64,000 nt of DNA. It comes from Sphingobium naphthae (GTDB taxonomy: Bacteria; Pseudomonadota; Alphaproteobacteria; Sphingomonadales; Sphingomonadaceae). Made by a program: the position numbers and the translations under genes. Below, piece by piece: positions 49,416-57,833 of the stretch. Numbering within the stretch: position 1 is the first letter of the stretch; each line of letters begins with the position of its first letter. The stretch covers positions 186,001 to 250,000 of the forward strand of contig NZ_JAJGNO010000002.1 in NCBI RefSeq assembly GCF_020782235.1. Reading direction: 5' to 3'. The notes beneath the pieces are model-generated. The model was not told the origin of the DNA and searched no databases. It saw nothing but the letters and a program-made list of their open reading frames with translations.

Positions 49416-51112
49416 GGACCGGCCGCCTCCTTGTGCTCATCGCCCCAGTAGCGTGCGCGCGCAGTCTGGCCGATCCCCGGATTGCACTGGTTGCGCGGGT
49501 CTATGGCGCGGTAGAAACGCTCCAGCGCGGGCTTCGCCCGATAGAGATGGCCGACATTATGTTCGGCCGGATATTCCGCCCCGCGCCGGTCCAGCAGCGC
49601 CCAGAGCCGATGCTCGAACGCGATCGGCTCCACGCCCTTGCGCACGATATAGTCCTGATGGAAGACGTGGCACAGGAAATGACCATAATAGAGGCGATGG
49701 ACCACCTGCGCCTCCATGTCCGGTGGCAGGATCTCCTGCCAGTCGGTCGCATTGCGCGGCAGGGCGATGTCCAGGGCGACGATGTCCGCCACCGCCCGCC
49801 TGTGGACCGCGCGATAGCGCACCGCAGCCCCGGCCGCGACGAAGCGGTGGAGGAAGGCCTTGGCGGCGATCGCGGCCGAGCATTCGAAATGATCGGCTTC
49901 GGTATCGGCGAACAGGGCTGCCAGCAAGGCGCGCGTTTCGCCGATCGCAACCTCGGGCACCTTGAGCAGCAGATGATGCGCGAAACGGTCGCGAAAGCGC
50001 CGCATCGCGCGCGGCAGATGATCGGGCAACAAGCGGCCGATCCGCTGCATCATGCGATCGCTGAACCCTGCCTGCAGGAAGGGCAGGCCGTCGATCCAGG
50101 CCTTGACGGCGAACAGGGCGGGTAGCCGGTCGGTGCCCAGCCGCTCGATCGCGACGAACATGTCCTTGCCATAGCGATCGGCGATGTCGAACGCGTCGCG
50201 ATGCATATATTCGCCCGCGATCGGCAGGGTCGACGCGTCGCGCAATATGGCGCGACGCAGCGCCGTCAGGCGCGCGGGATCATTGGTCCCCAGGTAGAAG
50301 GTCGCCGCCCCCTCCTCCCGCGGAAAGCTGTCCACCCGCACGGCAAAGACGATCAGCTTGCCCGCGCTGCCCGCCGCTTCGAACAGGCGGCGCGCGTCCG
50401 CGTTGAAGCGCGCTGGCGTGGCGCTGTTGATCTCGCGGACATGGGCGGCATAGCCATGATCATGCGCCCAGAGATCCGCGCAATTCTGGACATCGGCTTC
50501 GCTGAACGCGCCGCTGTCCAGCCGCCGCAGCATCTCCTCGGGATCATCGCCCAGCGCGACACCCAGATGATTGACAAGGCGCAGGCTTCCCCCCGGCTCC
50601 ACCACCGCATGCAGGCTGAGCTGCGTGAAGGCGGGCCCGCGCTGGACCAGCGATCCGCCGCTATTGTTGCAGATGCCCCCCACCACCGATGCGCCGAAAC
50701 AGGATGAGCCGATCACCGAATGGGGCTCCCGCCCGATCGGCTTCAGCGCCTTTTCCAGCGCATGCAGCGTCGTGCCCGGCAGGCAGATGGCCTGCCGCCC
50801 GTCGCGGATCAGATGCAGATGCGCCAGGCGGACTGTGCTGATGATGACGCAGCCGCCGGGATAATCCTCGCCATCGGGCGTCGATCCGCCGGTCAGGCCG
50901 GTGTTCGCTGCCTGCATCACGATCGACACGTCCGCCGCGACGCAAGCCCGCGCCACGCGCCACTGCTCGACCAAGCTGCCGGGCCGCACCACCGCCAGCG
51001 CTGCGCCCGATCCGGTGCGATAGCCCTGGCGATAGCGGGCCGTCGCGCGCGCGCCCGTCAGCACATGGCGGCTGCCGACGATCGTGCGCAGCGTCGCGAT
51101 CAGGTCGCTCAC
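49412..51112 (-). CDS. dld: Quinone-dependent D-lactate dehydrogenase
   Basis: 566 residues, close to the 571 of E. coli Dld. The FAD-binding half has MQAANTGLTGGSTPDG, GSSCFGASVVGGICNNSGGSLVQRGPAF and LSLHAVVEPGG. The C-terminal half is the membrane-association domain (EVAIGETRALLAALF, LDIALPRNATDWQEILPP, YYGHFLCHVFHQDYIVRKG, EHNVGHLY). It oxidises D-lactate to pyruvate at the inner membrane. The start is GTG 51112, overlapping the NagA stop (GTGA); the longer frame is NagA out of frame. Placement between nagA and a sugar kinase is unusual, and is explained by MurQ across the divergent promoter, which releases D-lactate from MurNAc 6-phosphate. Confidence 0.92.
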   Translation of the reverse strand: MSDLIATLRTIVGSRHVLTGARATARYRQGYRTGSGAALAVVRPGSLVEQWRVARACVAADVSIVMQAANTGLTGGSTPDGEDYPGGCVIISTVRLAHLHLIRDGRQAICLPGTTLHALEKALKPIGREPHSVIGSSCFGASVVGGICNNSGGSLVQRGPAFTQLSLHAVVEPGGSLRLVNHLGVALGDDPEEMLRRLDSGAFSEADVQNCADLWAHDHGYAAHVREINSATPARFNADARRLFEAAGSAGKLIVFAVRVDSFPREEGAATFYLGTNDPARLTALRRAILRDASTLPIAGEYMHRDAFDIADRYGKDMFVAIERLGTDRLPALFAVKAWIDGLPFLQAGFSDRMMQRIGRLLPDHLPRAMRRFRDRFAHHLLLKVPEVAIGETRALLAALFADTEADHFECSAAIAAKAFLHRFVAAGAAVRYRAVHRRAVADIVALDIALPRNATDWQEILPPDMEAQVVHRLYYGHFLCHVFHQDYIVRKGVEPIAFEHRLWALLDRRGAEYPAEHNVGHLYRAKPALERFYRAIDPRNQCNPGIGQTARARYWGDEHKEAAGP

Positions 51113-52260
51113 TCGCCCGCCTCGCTCGCCGCGCCGGCAATCCAGGTCGCTCGCACCCGGCGCTGCGCGTCGAGATGGACCAGATCCGCGCGCAGCCCCG
51201 GCGCGATCATTCCTGTCTCCCGCTCCAGCCGCAGGAAGCGCGCGGGATTGCCGCTCGCCATGCGCGACGCTTCGACGATGGAGCAGCCCAGCATGTCCAT
51301 GGCGTTGCGAAAGGCCTGCGCCATGCTGAGCGCCGATCCCGCCAGCGTGCCATCCGGCCCGCGACACGTGCCGTCGACCACCTGGATCTCCTGCCCCATC
51401 AGGGTGAAGCGCGTGCGCTCGCCTCCAACCGGCGGCATGGCGTCGGTGACCAGCATCGCGCCCTCCACTCCGCGCGCGGCCAGCGCCACGCGCAACGCAG
51501 CGGGATGGACATGCAGTCCATCGACGATCAGCCCGACATGACTGGTTCGGTCGAGCAGGGCGGCGGCGACCATGCCCGGTTCCCTACTCCCCATTTGCGT
51601 CATCGCGTTGAACAGATGCGTGAAGCCCGCCAGTCCTTCGGCCAGAGCCATAACCGTCTGGTCATAATCGGCGAGGCTATGGCCGGCCGCCACGATGACG
51701 CCGGCCTGCGACAATGCGCGGATCGCGCCGGCAGGCGCCAGTTCGGGCGCTAGCGTCACGATGCGACGGCCGCGCGTCGGCTGCGTCAACCGCTCCAGCA
51801 CCTGCGCGTCGATCGCACGGAACTTGGCCGCGTCATGAATGCCCTTCTTGGCGGGGTTGAGATGCGGCCCTTCGATATGCACGCCCAGCAGGCCCGGCAT
51901 GGCCTGCGCCAGCGCCGCCTCTCCGGCTGCGATGACCGCGTCCACTATGGCGGCGTCATCGCTGATCAGCGTCGGCAGCAGCCCGGTCGTCCCGAAGCGG
52001 CGATGCGCCGTCGCGATCGCACGCAGCCCTTCGACGTCCGGGCGATCGTTCAGCAATATGTCGCCGCCGCCATTGACCTGCGTGTCGATGAAGCCGGGCA
52101 GCAGCCACCCGCCCTCCAATGTCCGCTCGACATAGGAAGCGGGCCGCGATCCGCGCGGGACGATGTCGACGATCCGATCGCCCTCGATCAGCAGCGCGCC
52201 ATCGTCGATGACGCCTTCGGGCTGCACGATGACCGCGCCGACAAGGGCGATGCGGCTCAT
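51109..52260 (-). CDS. nagA: N-acetylglucosamine-6-phosphate deacetylase
   Basis: 383 residues. Amidohydrolase fold with GFIDTQVNGGGD (Q and N in place of the HxH, as in the single-metal E. coli NagA), the metal Glu in GVHIEGPHLNPAKKGIH, metal His residues in AGHSL and THLFNAM, and the catalytic Asp in LVTDAMPPVGG. It removes acetate from GlcNAc 6-phosphate. ATG 52260 overlaps the stop of the upstream deaminase gene and its own stop overlaps the Dld start, so three genes are translationally coupled. The open frame beyond 52260 belongs to the deaminase gene out of frame. Confidence 0.93.
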   Translation of the reverse strand: MSRIALVGAVIVQPEGVIDDGALLIEGDRIVDIVPRGSRPASYVERTLEGGWLLPGFIDTQVNGGGDILLNDRPDVEGLRAIATAHRRFGTTGLLPTLISDDAAIVDAVIAAGEAALAQAMPGLLGVHIEGPHLNPAKKGIHDAAKFRAIDAQVLERLTQPTRGRRIVTLAPELAPAGAIRALSQAGVIVAAGHSLADYDQTVMALAEGLAGFTHLFNAMTQMGSREPGMVAAALLDRTSHVGLIVDGLHVHPAALRVALAARGVEGAMLVTDAMPPVGGERTRFTLMGQEIQVVDGTCRGPDGTLAGSALSMAQAFRNAMDMLGCSIVEASRMASGNPARFLRLERETGMIAPGLRADLVHLDAQRRVRATWIAGAASEAGE

Positions 52261-53312
52261 AGGGTCCGCGTGACCTTGGCCAGATGCGGCGGTTGGTCGG
52301 GGTCGAGCCCCCGCGCCAGCGCCAGCGCATTGGCAAGGCCATAGAAGCTCTGGATCTGCGCGATCGCGCCCAGCACCGGATGGCCGATGGACGGGCCCGT
52401 CAGGGCCAAGGTGGCCGCCGCGACATCCTCGTCCAGGCCAGCGGCGATCACATGCGCGCCGCGCCCGCGAAAGTCCGCCAACCGATCGCGCAGCCCCGCC
52501 CGCGCCTCGTCCATCGGGCCGAACGCCAGAACCGGATCGCCCGCCCCTATCAGGGTCATGGGACCATGCGCCACCTCCGCGATGCTGAAGGCTTCGGCGT
52601 GGATGCGCGACGTTTCCTTGAGCTTGAGCGCCGCCTCGCCGGCAATCGGCAGGGTAAGGCCGCGTCCCAGCACCAGCATCGCCCGCGCGTCGCGCAGCAG
52701 CGCGGCTGCTGGGGTCCAGTCCGCCGCGACAGCCGCCTGCAACGTCTCCTCCACGGCCGCCAGCGCGTCGCGCAGCGCATCGTCGTCGCTCCATTCCGCC
52801 ACCAGATGCGTCAGCGCCACCAGCGTCGCGATGAAGCTTTTGGTTGCGGCCACGCTGGTCTCCGGCCCGGCATGGATGGGGACGCAAATGTCGGCGATCT
52901 GCGCGAGCGGCGCTTGCGCGTCATTGACGATGGCGACGATCAGCGCGCCCTGGCGCTGCGCATCCTGCGCCGCCGCGATCAGGTCCGGGCTGCGACCCGA
53001 TTGGGAAATGGCGATCAGCGGCACGTCCCGAAAACGCGCTGACGTCGCACGGTAGAGCGATCCGATCGAGGGCGCATGGCTGAGCGTCGGCACCCCCGCC
53101 CGCGTTTCCAGCAGCACCTTGGCGAAAGCCGCCGCCTGGTCCGAACTGCCCCGCGCCAGCGTGGCGGCGAAGGGCGGCGCCAGCACGCGCAGCCGCCGCC
53201 CCGCTTCCCGCACCAGGTCGGCGTTGCGCTTCAACTGCTCGGCGCAGCGCGCGGGCGCCTCCGCCGTTTCGCGGGCCATGATCGTGGGCGATTGCACAGC
53301 GGGATCCGTCAT
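52257..53312 (-). CDS. SIS-domain glucosamine-6-phosphate deaminase (NagB-II type)
   Basis: 351 residues with two sugar-isomerase (SIS) domains and no GlmS glutaminase part. First domain: LARGSSDQAAAFAKVLLE and ISQSGRSPDLIAAAQDA; linker with VAATKSFIATLVAL; second domain: LVLGRGLTLPIAGEAALKLKETSRIHAEAFSIAEVAHGPM, the block shared with the GlmS isomerase domain. Such stand-alone proteins replace NagB in Shewanella, Xanthomonas and sphingomonad-type Nag pathways, converting GlcN 6-phosphate to fructose 6-phosphate and ammonia. ATG 53312 is preferred; upstream frame to 53492 runs into the promoter. First gene of the operon, divergent from murQ. Confidence 0.87.
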   Translation of the reverse strand: MTDPAVQSPTIMARETAEAPARCAEQLKRNADLVREAGRRLRVLAPPFAATLARGSSDQAAAFAKVLLETRAGVPTLSHAPSIGSLYRATSARFRDVPLIAISQSGRSPDLIAAAQDAQRQGALIVAIVNDAQAPLAQIADICVPIHAGPETSVAATKSFIATLVALTHLVAEWSDDDALRDALAAVEETLQAAVAADWTPAAALLRDARAMLVLGRGLTLPIAGEAALKLKETSRIHAEAFSIAEVAHGPMTLIGAGDPVLAFGPMDEARAGLRDRLADFRGRGAHVIAAGLDEDVAAATLALTGPSIGHPVLGAIAQIQSFYGLANALALARGLDPDQPPHLAKVTRTL

Positions 53313-53320
53313 GGCGAAAC

Positions 53321-53394
53321 CATACCAGATGAACGCAGCAGGGCAATTGGATTTAATTTGGTTGCATCGAACAGCGGTTCGGACAATACCAATG
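53321..53394. promoter_or_regulatory. Divergent nag/mur regulatory region with ATACCA boxes
   Basis: The 163-bp gap between the NagB-II and MurQ genes has an AT-richer core. CATACCAGATG (53321) and AATACCAATG (53385) share ATACCA, and TTTGGTTGCAT (53357-53367) offers an opposite TTGGT. TTGGT/ACCAA words are typical of sites of GntR/UTRA regulators of amino-sugar genes (NagR, NagQ), and such a regulator is encoded two genes away (54370). A candidate only; no promoter boxes could be fixed. Confidence 0.35.
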
Positions 53395-53475
53395 CAGGGT
53401 GCGCCGCCTTCCGTTGCCCCTCGAAGCTGAACCGATCCCGTCCTCGCGTCAATGCCTTCGCCATGGAGCCCCTGC

Positions 53476-54366
53476 ATGAGTACCGAAGCCATCGATCCGC
53501 GCTATGTCGACATCGACCAGTGGCCGACCACGCTCGCCGTCGAAGCGATGCTGGAGGGGCAGATGGCCGCCATCGCCGCGATCGGATCGCAGACGCCCCG
53601 CATCGCGCAGGCCGCCGAAGCCGCCGCCGCCCGGCTGGGGGCGCGGGGGCGGCTGGTCTATGTCGGCGCGGGCACGTCCGGCCGGGTCGCGGTGCAGGAC
53701 GGCGTCGAACTTTATCCCACCTATAATTGGCCCGAGGATCGGCTGCTCTTCCTGATGGCGGGCGGGCTCGATGCGCTGACCCAGGCGGCCGAAGGGGCGG
53801 AGGATGACGCGGACGCCGCCCGCGTCGCCGTCGCCGTCGCCCATATCGGCCCTGACGATGTGGTGATCGGCGTCGCCGCCAGCGGCCGCACCCCCTTCAC
53901 CTGCGCCGCCATCGCCGCCGCGCGCGCCGCCGGCGCCCTCACCATCGGCATCGCCAATAATGACGGCACGCCGCTGCCGGCGGGCGCGGACCATGGCCTG
54001 GTCGCCGACACCGGCACCGAAATCATCGCCGGGTCGACCCGGATGAAGGCGGGGACGGCGCAGAAGGCGATGCTCAACATGCTGTCGACCGCGATCATGC
54101 TGCGCCTTGGCCTCGTCCATCGCGGCCGCATGGTCAATATGCGCATTTCCAATGCGAAGCTGCGCGCGCGCGGCGAACAGATGGTCTGCGACATCGCCGG
54201 GGTGGACCGGCCGGCCGCGGCCCGCGCGCTGGATCTGGCCGGGCTGGACATCAAGCAGGCGGTGCTGATCGCGATCGGCGTCGATGCGCAAGCGGCGGGG
54301 CGGCTGCTGGCCGACCATGGCCACAATCTGGCGGACGCAATCGCGGCGGCAAAAGGAGGGGAGTAA
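53476..54366 (+). CDS. murQ: N-acetylmuramic acid 6-phosphate etherase
   Basis: 296 residues, SIS fold. It cleaves the lactyl ether of MurNAc 6-phosphate, giving GlcNAc 6-phosphate and D-lactate. Seen: STEAIDPRYVDIDQWPTTLAVEAMLE at the start, VYVGAGTSGRVAVQDGVELYPTY with the catalytic Glu, DDVVIGVAASGRTPFTCAAI, IANNDGTPLPAGADHG, and TGTEIIAGSTRMKAGTAQKAMLNMLSTA, all diagnostic for MurQ. ATG 53476 follows GGAGCC; eight earlier codons in frame look non-coding. First gene of murQ-gntR-ampG-serine hydrolase, with only 3 bp to the next gene. Its products feed NagA and Dld of the opposite operon. Confidence 0.95.
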   Translation: MSTEAIDPRYVDIDQWPTTLAVEAMLEGQMAAIAAIGSQTPRIAQAAEAAAARLGARGRLVYVGAGTSGRVAVQDGVELYPTYNWPEDRLLFLMAGGLDALTQAAEGAEDDADAARVAVAVAHIGPDDVVIGVAASGRTPFTCAAIAAARAAGALTIGIANNDGTPLPAGADHGLVADTGTEIIAGSTRMKAGTAQKAMLNMLSTAIMLRLGLVHRGRMVNMRISNAKLRARGEQMVCDIAGVDRPAAARALDLAGLDIKQAVLIAIGVDAQAAGRLLADHGHNLADAIAAAKGGE

Positions 54367-54369
54367 GCG

Positions 54370-55101
54370 ATGCGGGACAAGTTGGTGGCGCGCAGCGACG
54401 ACGGAACGCCGCTCTACCTGCAACTGGCGCGCAACCTGCGCGACCATATCGAAAGCGGCGGCATCACCCCGGGCAACGCGCTGCCGTCCGAACGCGACCT
54501 CAGCGAAATGGCCGGCATTTCCCGCGTCACCGTGCGCAAGGCGATCGAACAGCTGATCGAAGAAGGCGTGCTGTTCCGCAAGCAGGGGTCTGGCACCTTC
54601 GTCGCCCGCCGGATCGAGGCACCCGCCTCGGTCCTCTCCAGCTTCACGCATGACGCGCGCTCGCGCGGAGAGGATCCCGGCGTCATCTGGATGATGAAGA
54701 ATTACGCCCAGCCGACCGAGGAGGAAGCCGCCGCGCTCGCCATCGCCCTTTCCGCCCGCGTCGCGCGCCTGGGCCGCGTGCGCCTGTCGGGCGGCGAGCC
54801 GCTGGCGATCGAGCATGCCGTCGTCCCCGCCGATTGCCTGCCCGATCTCTCGGCGATCGGCGATTCCCTCTATGAAGCCATGGGCCGCAGCGGCTTTCAC
54901 CCGACCTCCGGCACGCAGCGGGTGCGCGCTTCGCTCGCCACCCCGACCGAAGCCGGGCTGCTCAGCGTCCGCCACAATAGCGAGGTCCTGCGGATCGAGC
55001 GGCTGACGCGCATTCCGGGCGGCCGCGCCGTCGAATTCACGCGCTCCGTCTATCGCGGCGACCGCTACGACTTCGTCACCGAACTCAAGGAGATTGGCTG
55101 A
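54370..55101 (+). CDS. GntR-family regulator with UTRA domain
   Basis: 243 residues. Winged helix at about residues 14-78 (GTPLYLQLARNLRDHIESGGITPGNALPSERDLSEMAGISRVTVRKAIEQL, then KQGSGTFVA). A UTRA effector domain follows (LSSFTHDARSRGEDPGV, ARLGRVRLSGGEPLAIEHAVVP, GFHPTSGTQRVRA, FTRSVYRGDRYDFVTEL). This is the HutC/NagR/NagQ group, which usually senses an amino-sugar phosphate. Placed in the murQ operon, it is the obvious controller of both divergent units. Ligand likely GlcNAc 6-phosphate or GlcN 6-phosphate, by family analogy. Confidence 0.9.
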   Translation: MRDKLVARSDDGTPLYLQLARNLRDHIESGGITPGNALPSERDLSEMAGISRVTVRKAIEQLIEEGVLFRKQGSGTFVARRIEAPASVLSSFTHDARSRGEDPGVIWMMKNYAQPTEEEAAALAIALSARVARLGRVRLSGGEPLAIEHAVVPADCLPDLSAIGDSLYEAMGRSGFHPTSGTQRVRASLATPTEAGLLSVRHNSEVLRIERLTRIPGGRAVEFTRSVYRGDRYDFVTELKEIG

Positions 55102-56612
55102 TGAGCGCGTCCCTCGCCGCCACGCCGGATGGCGCGCAGGCGCAGCCTGCCCCGCGCGCCCCGATGCGGACGCTCGGCCTCTATCTGCTGCTCGGCTTTT
55201 CCGCCGGCCTGCCCTTCTACATGTTCAACGCGGTGCTGACACTGCGCCTCGCGCGCCATGGCGTCGACATCGTCATCATCGGCTTCTTCGCCTGGATCGC
55301 GCTGCTGCCGACCTTCAAATTCGTCTGGGCGCCGCTGCTGGATCGCTACAGCGTGCCCGGCTTCTCCCGCTTCTGGGGCCGGCGGCGCGGCTGGATCATG
55401 CTCTCGCAGCTCGGCATCTTCCTCTCGATGGTCGCCATGGCCTTCACCTCCAGCGACCAGAGCCTGCCGCTCACCGCCCTGTTCGCCATCCTGCTCGCCT
55501 TCTGGACCACCACGCTGGAAGTCGCCGCTGATGGCTGGCGCATCGAACTGGCGCCGACCCAGGCGCAGCAGGGGCCAATCGTCGCCGCCAACCTCTGGGG
55601 CTATCGCAGCGCCATGGTCGCGGCGGGCAGCGGGGCGGTGCTGGTCGCCGCCTGGGCGGACTGGACCTGGGCCTATCTCGCCATCGCGATCGCCGCCTTC
55701 CTGCCCTTCCCCATGCTCGCCGCGATGCGTCCGGAGCAGCCGGGCGCGACTGGCCGCATCCGCGCGCTCGCCAGCGGCACGCTCATCAGCCTCTCGCTGA
55801 TCGCCATCGTCGGCCTCGCCACCGCATTGATCGGGTGGGCGGCGCTTTCGGCGGTGCAGGGCGCGGGCTTTTCGGCGCAGACCAATGTCACGCCGATCGT
55901 CCTCGCCATCGCGCTGCTGCCCTTCGTCGCGCTCGCCATCGCCCTGCCCCGCATCCGCCGCCTGCCCGCCGATGCGCCTGCGAAGATGCCCGGCTTTATC
56001 GCGCCCTATGTCGAGATTTTCTGGCGTTTCGGCTATGCCGTGCTGCCGGTGCTGGCCTTTGTCTCCTTCTACCGCATGGGCGACGTGCTGACCCTCACCT
56101 TGTCGCACCCGCTCTGGAACGCGGCGGGCTACAACCTGGAACAGATCAGCGTGGCCGACGGCATCGTCGCGCTCGCCTGCTCAATGGCGGGGGTGGCGGT
56201 GGGCGGCCTGTGCGCCGCGCGGCTGCCGATGACGGTGGCGCTCATCATCGGCGCCTGCGCTTCGGCGGTCGGCAACTGGGTGTTCGTCTGGCTCTGGTAT
56301 GCCGAACCCTCCGCCTTCGTCCTCTATGTCGCGGCCGGCGTCGATCAGTTCGGCCATGGCCTGGAGGGGGCGGTGTTCGTCGTCTACCTCTCCATGCTGG
56401 TCAGCCCGCGCTATCCCGGCACGCAATATGCCTTCCTGTCGGGTTTCGCCTTCCTGCTGCCGCGCCTCATCGGCGGTGCGGCGGGCGCGATCCAGAAGCA
56501 GATCGGCTATGATGGCTTCTTCATCCTGTCGGGCGCGCTGAGCTTCGCCGCCATCTTCTTCCTGCCGATCGTCATGCGCGTCCGGCCAAGAGCGGGCGCC
56601 GGCCATGATTGA
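55101..56612 (+). CDS. ampG: AmpG muropeptide permease
   Basis: 503-residue major-facilitator protein, about 12-14 membrane segments. AmpG marks: LLLGFSAGLPFYMFNAVLTLRLARHGVDIVIIGFFAWIALLPTFKFVWAPLLDRY in the first helices, FWGRRRGWIMLSQ, TTTLEVAADGWRIEL and ANLWGYRSAM, then VFVVYLSMLVSPRYPGTQYAFLSGFAFL late. It imports GlcNAc-anhydroMurNAc peptides shed during wall growth. ATG 55101 shares a base with the regulator stop (TGATG) and its 3' end overlaps the serine hydrolase by 8 bp. Together with murQ it defines a peptidoglycan recycling unit. AmpD, NagZ, AnmK and LdcA are not in the window. Confidence 0.92.
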   Translation: MSASLAATPDGAQAQPAPRAPMRTLGLYLLLGFSAGLPFYMFNAVLTLRLARHGVDIVIIGFFAWIALLPTFKFVWAPLLDRYSVPGFSRFWGRRRGWIMLSQLGIFLSMVAMAFTSSDQSLPLTALFAILLAFWTTTLEVAADGWRIELAPTQAQQGPIVAANLWGYRSAMVAAGSGAVLVAAWADWTWAYLAIAIAAFLPFPMLAAMRPEQPGATGRIRALASGTLISLSLIAIVGLATALIGWAALSAVQGAGFSAQTNVTPIVLAIALLPFVALAIALPRIRRLPADAPAKMPGFIAPYVEIFWRFGYAVLPVLAFVSFYRMGDVLTLTLSHPLWNAAGYNLEQISVADGIVALACSMAGVAVGGLCAARLPMTVALIIGACASAVGNWVFVWLWYAEPSAFVLYVAAGVDQFGHGLEGAVFVVYLSMLVSPRYPGTQYAFLSGFAFLLPRLIGGAAGAIQKQIGYDGFFILSGALSFAAIFFLPIVMRVRPRAGAGHD

Positions 56613-57621
56613 TCGGGTCTGCGACGCCGCTTTCGCGCCCGCGGCGGAGGCTGTGGCGAGCGGCCGCATTCCCGGCGCGACGCTTGGTATCGTCACCGCC
56701 GACGGCCGGTCCGCGGTCCGCCTCGCCGGATCGGCGGCCATCGTGCCGCAGCGCGAAGCGCTGACCCGCGACCATTGGTTCGACCTCGCCTCGGTGTCGA
56801 AGGTGATCGCCACCACCACCATGATCCTGCAGCTGGCGGAGCAGGGCCGGCTCGACCTCGACCGGCCGCTGACCGACGCCATTCCCGACCTGCGTCAATA
56901 TGATGTGGCGCATGCGGCGGAACGCGCCCTTACCTTTCGCGACTGCCTGGCTCATCGCACCTTCCTGCCGGCGGTCGAGCCGATCTACACCTATGGCGAC
57001 AATCCTGCACGGCTGCGCGCCTTCGTGCTCCAGCGCGAATGGCGGCACGGCCCGGCGGTCTATTCTGACATCAACTTCATCCTGCTCGGCATCGCGATTG
57101 AGCGCATCACCGGCGCGCCGCTGTCCGCCTGGCCGCTGGGCGACGGCCTCAGCTACGGCCCGCCGCCCGGTCCCGCCGTCGCGACCGAAGCCTGCAGCTG
57201 GCGCGGCCGCGTGCTCAAGGGCGAAGTGCATGACGAAAACGCCCATGCGCTGGGCGGCGCGCCTGGCCATGCCGGCCTGTTCGGCACGGTCGATGGCGTG
57301 CTGCGCTTTGCGCTGGGCCTGCTCGACGGATCGATCCTCTCCCCGGCGATGCAGGCCCAGGCCCGCACCGCGCAGGAAGGCCATCGCACCTGCGGCTGGG
57401 AACGCGCCTTTCCCGGCTGGTCGGGCGGCAACGCCTGTTCGGCCGACACGATCGGCCATACCGGCTTCACCGGCACGGGCCTGTGGATCGATTTCGACCG
57501 CGGCCTCGCCTGGACCCTCCTCACCAACCGCGTCCACCCCACGCGCCATGGCGACAGCGGCATCTTCACCCTGCGCCCCGCGGTGGGCGAAGCGCTGGTG
57601 GAAGCGTGGGACTTGGGTTGA
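56605..57621 (+). CDS. Serine hydrolase, beta-lactamase/penicillin-binding-protein fold, no signal peptide
   Basis: 338 residues of the class C beta-lactamase-like (Pfam Beta-lactamase) family. Active-site motifs: SVSK (Ser-x-x-Lys) in FDLASVSKVIATTTM, YSD in the Tyr-x-Asn position (AVYSDINFILLGIAIE) and HTG in place of KTG (TIGHTGFTGTGLW), a set seen in esterase and D-aminopeptidase members. The N-terminus MIDRVCDAAFAPAAEAV is not an export signal, so the protein is probably cytoplasmic, unlike a real beta-lactamase. Coupled to ampG by an 8-bp overlap, it is likely to act on imported muropeptides or their peptides. The reaction is unknown. Confidence 0.8.
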   Translation: MIDRVCDAAFAPAAEAVASGRIPGATLGIVTADGRSAVRLAGSAAIVPQREALTRDHWFDLASVSKVIATTTMILQLAEQGRLDLDRPLTDAIPDLRQYDVAHAAERALTFRDCLAHRTFLPAVEPIYTYGDNPARLRAFVLQREWRHGPAVYSDINFILLGIAIERITGAPLSAWPLGDGLSYGPPPGPAVATEACSWRGRVLKGEVHDENAHALGGAPGHAGLFGTVDGVLRFALGLLDGSILSPAMQAQARTAQEGHRTCGWERAFPGWSGGNACSADTIGHTGFTGTGLWIDFDRGLAWTLLTNRVHPTRHGDSGIFTLRPAVGEALVEAWDLG

Positions 57622-57833
57622 ATCCAATGGGTTGCGGATCGTGAGAACCTCTAGCGCCGGCTGAATCGCCAATCAGCATCCCGCCACAGGTGAATAGCGT
57701 TCGTGTCCGCCTTTCTCGCCCTTCTTCGGGAACCGAAAAGCCATCTCGCGGGCGCTGCACTTGTGCGAAACTCTGGAAATATTCCCTTGCGCGCACAAAA
57801 CTGGCGAAGGTGCGGGGCGAAATGCTCGCCTGT

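Noticed and set aside
53452..53475. Eight-codon extension at the murQ N-terminus
   Set aside because: The family N-terminus starts at MSTEAIDPRY; the extension has no ribosome-binding site.
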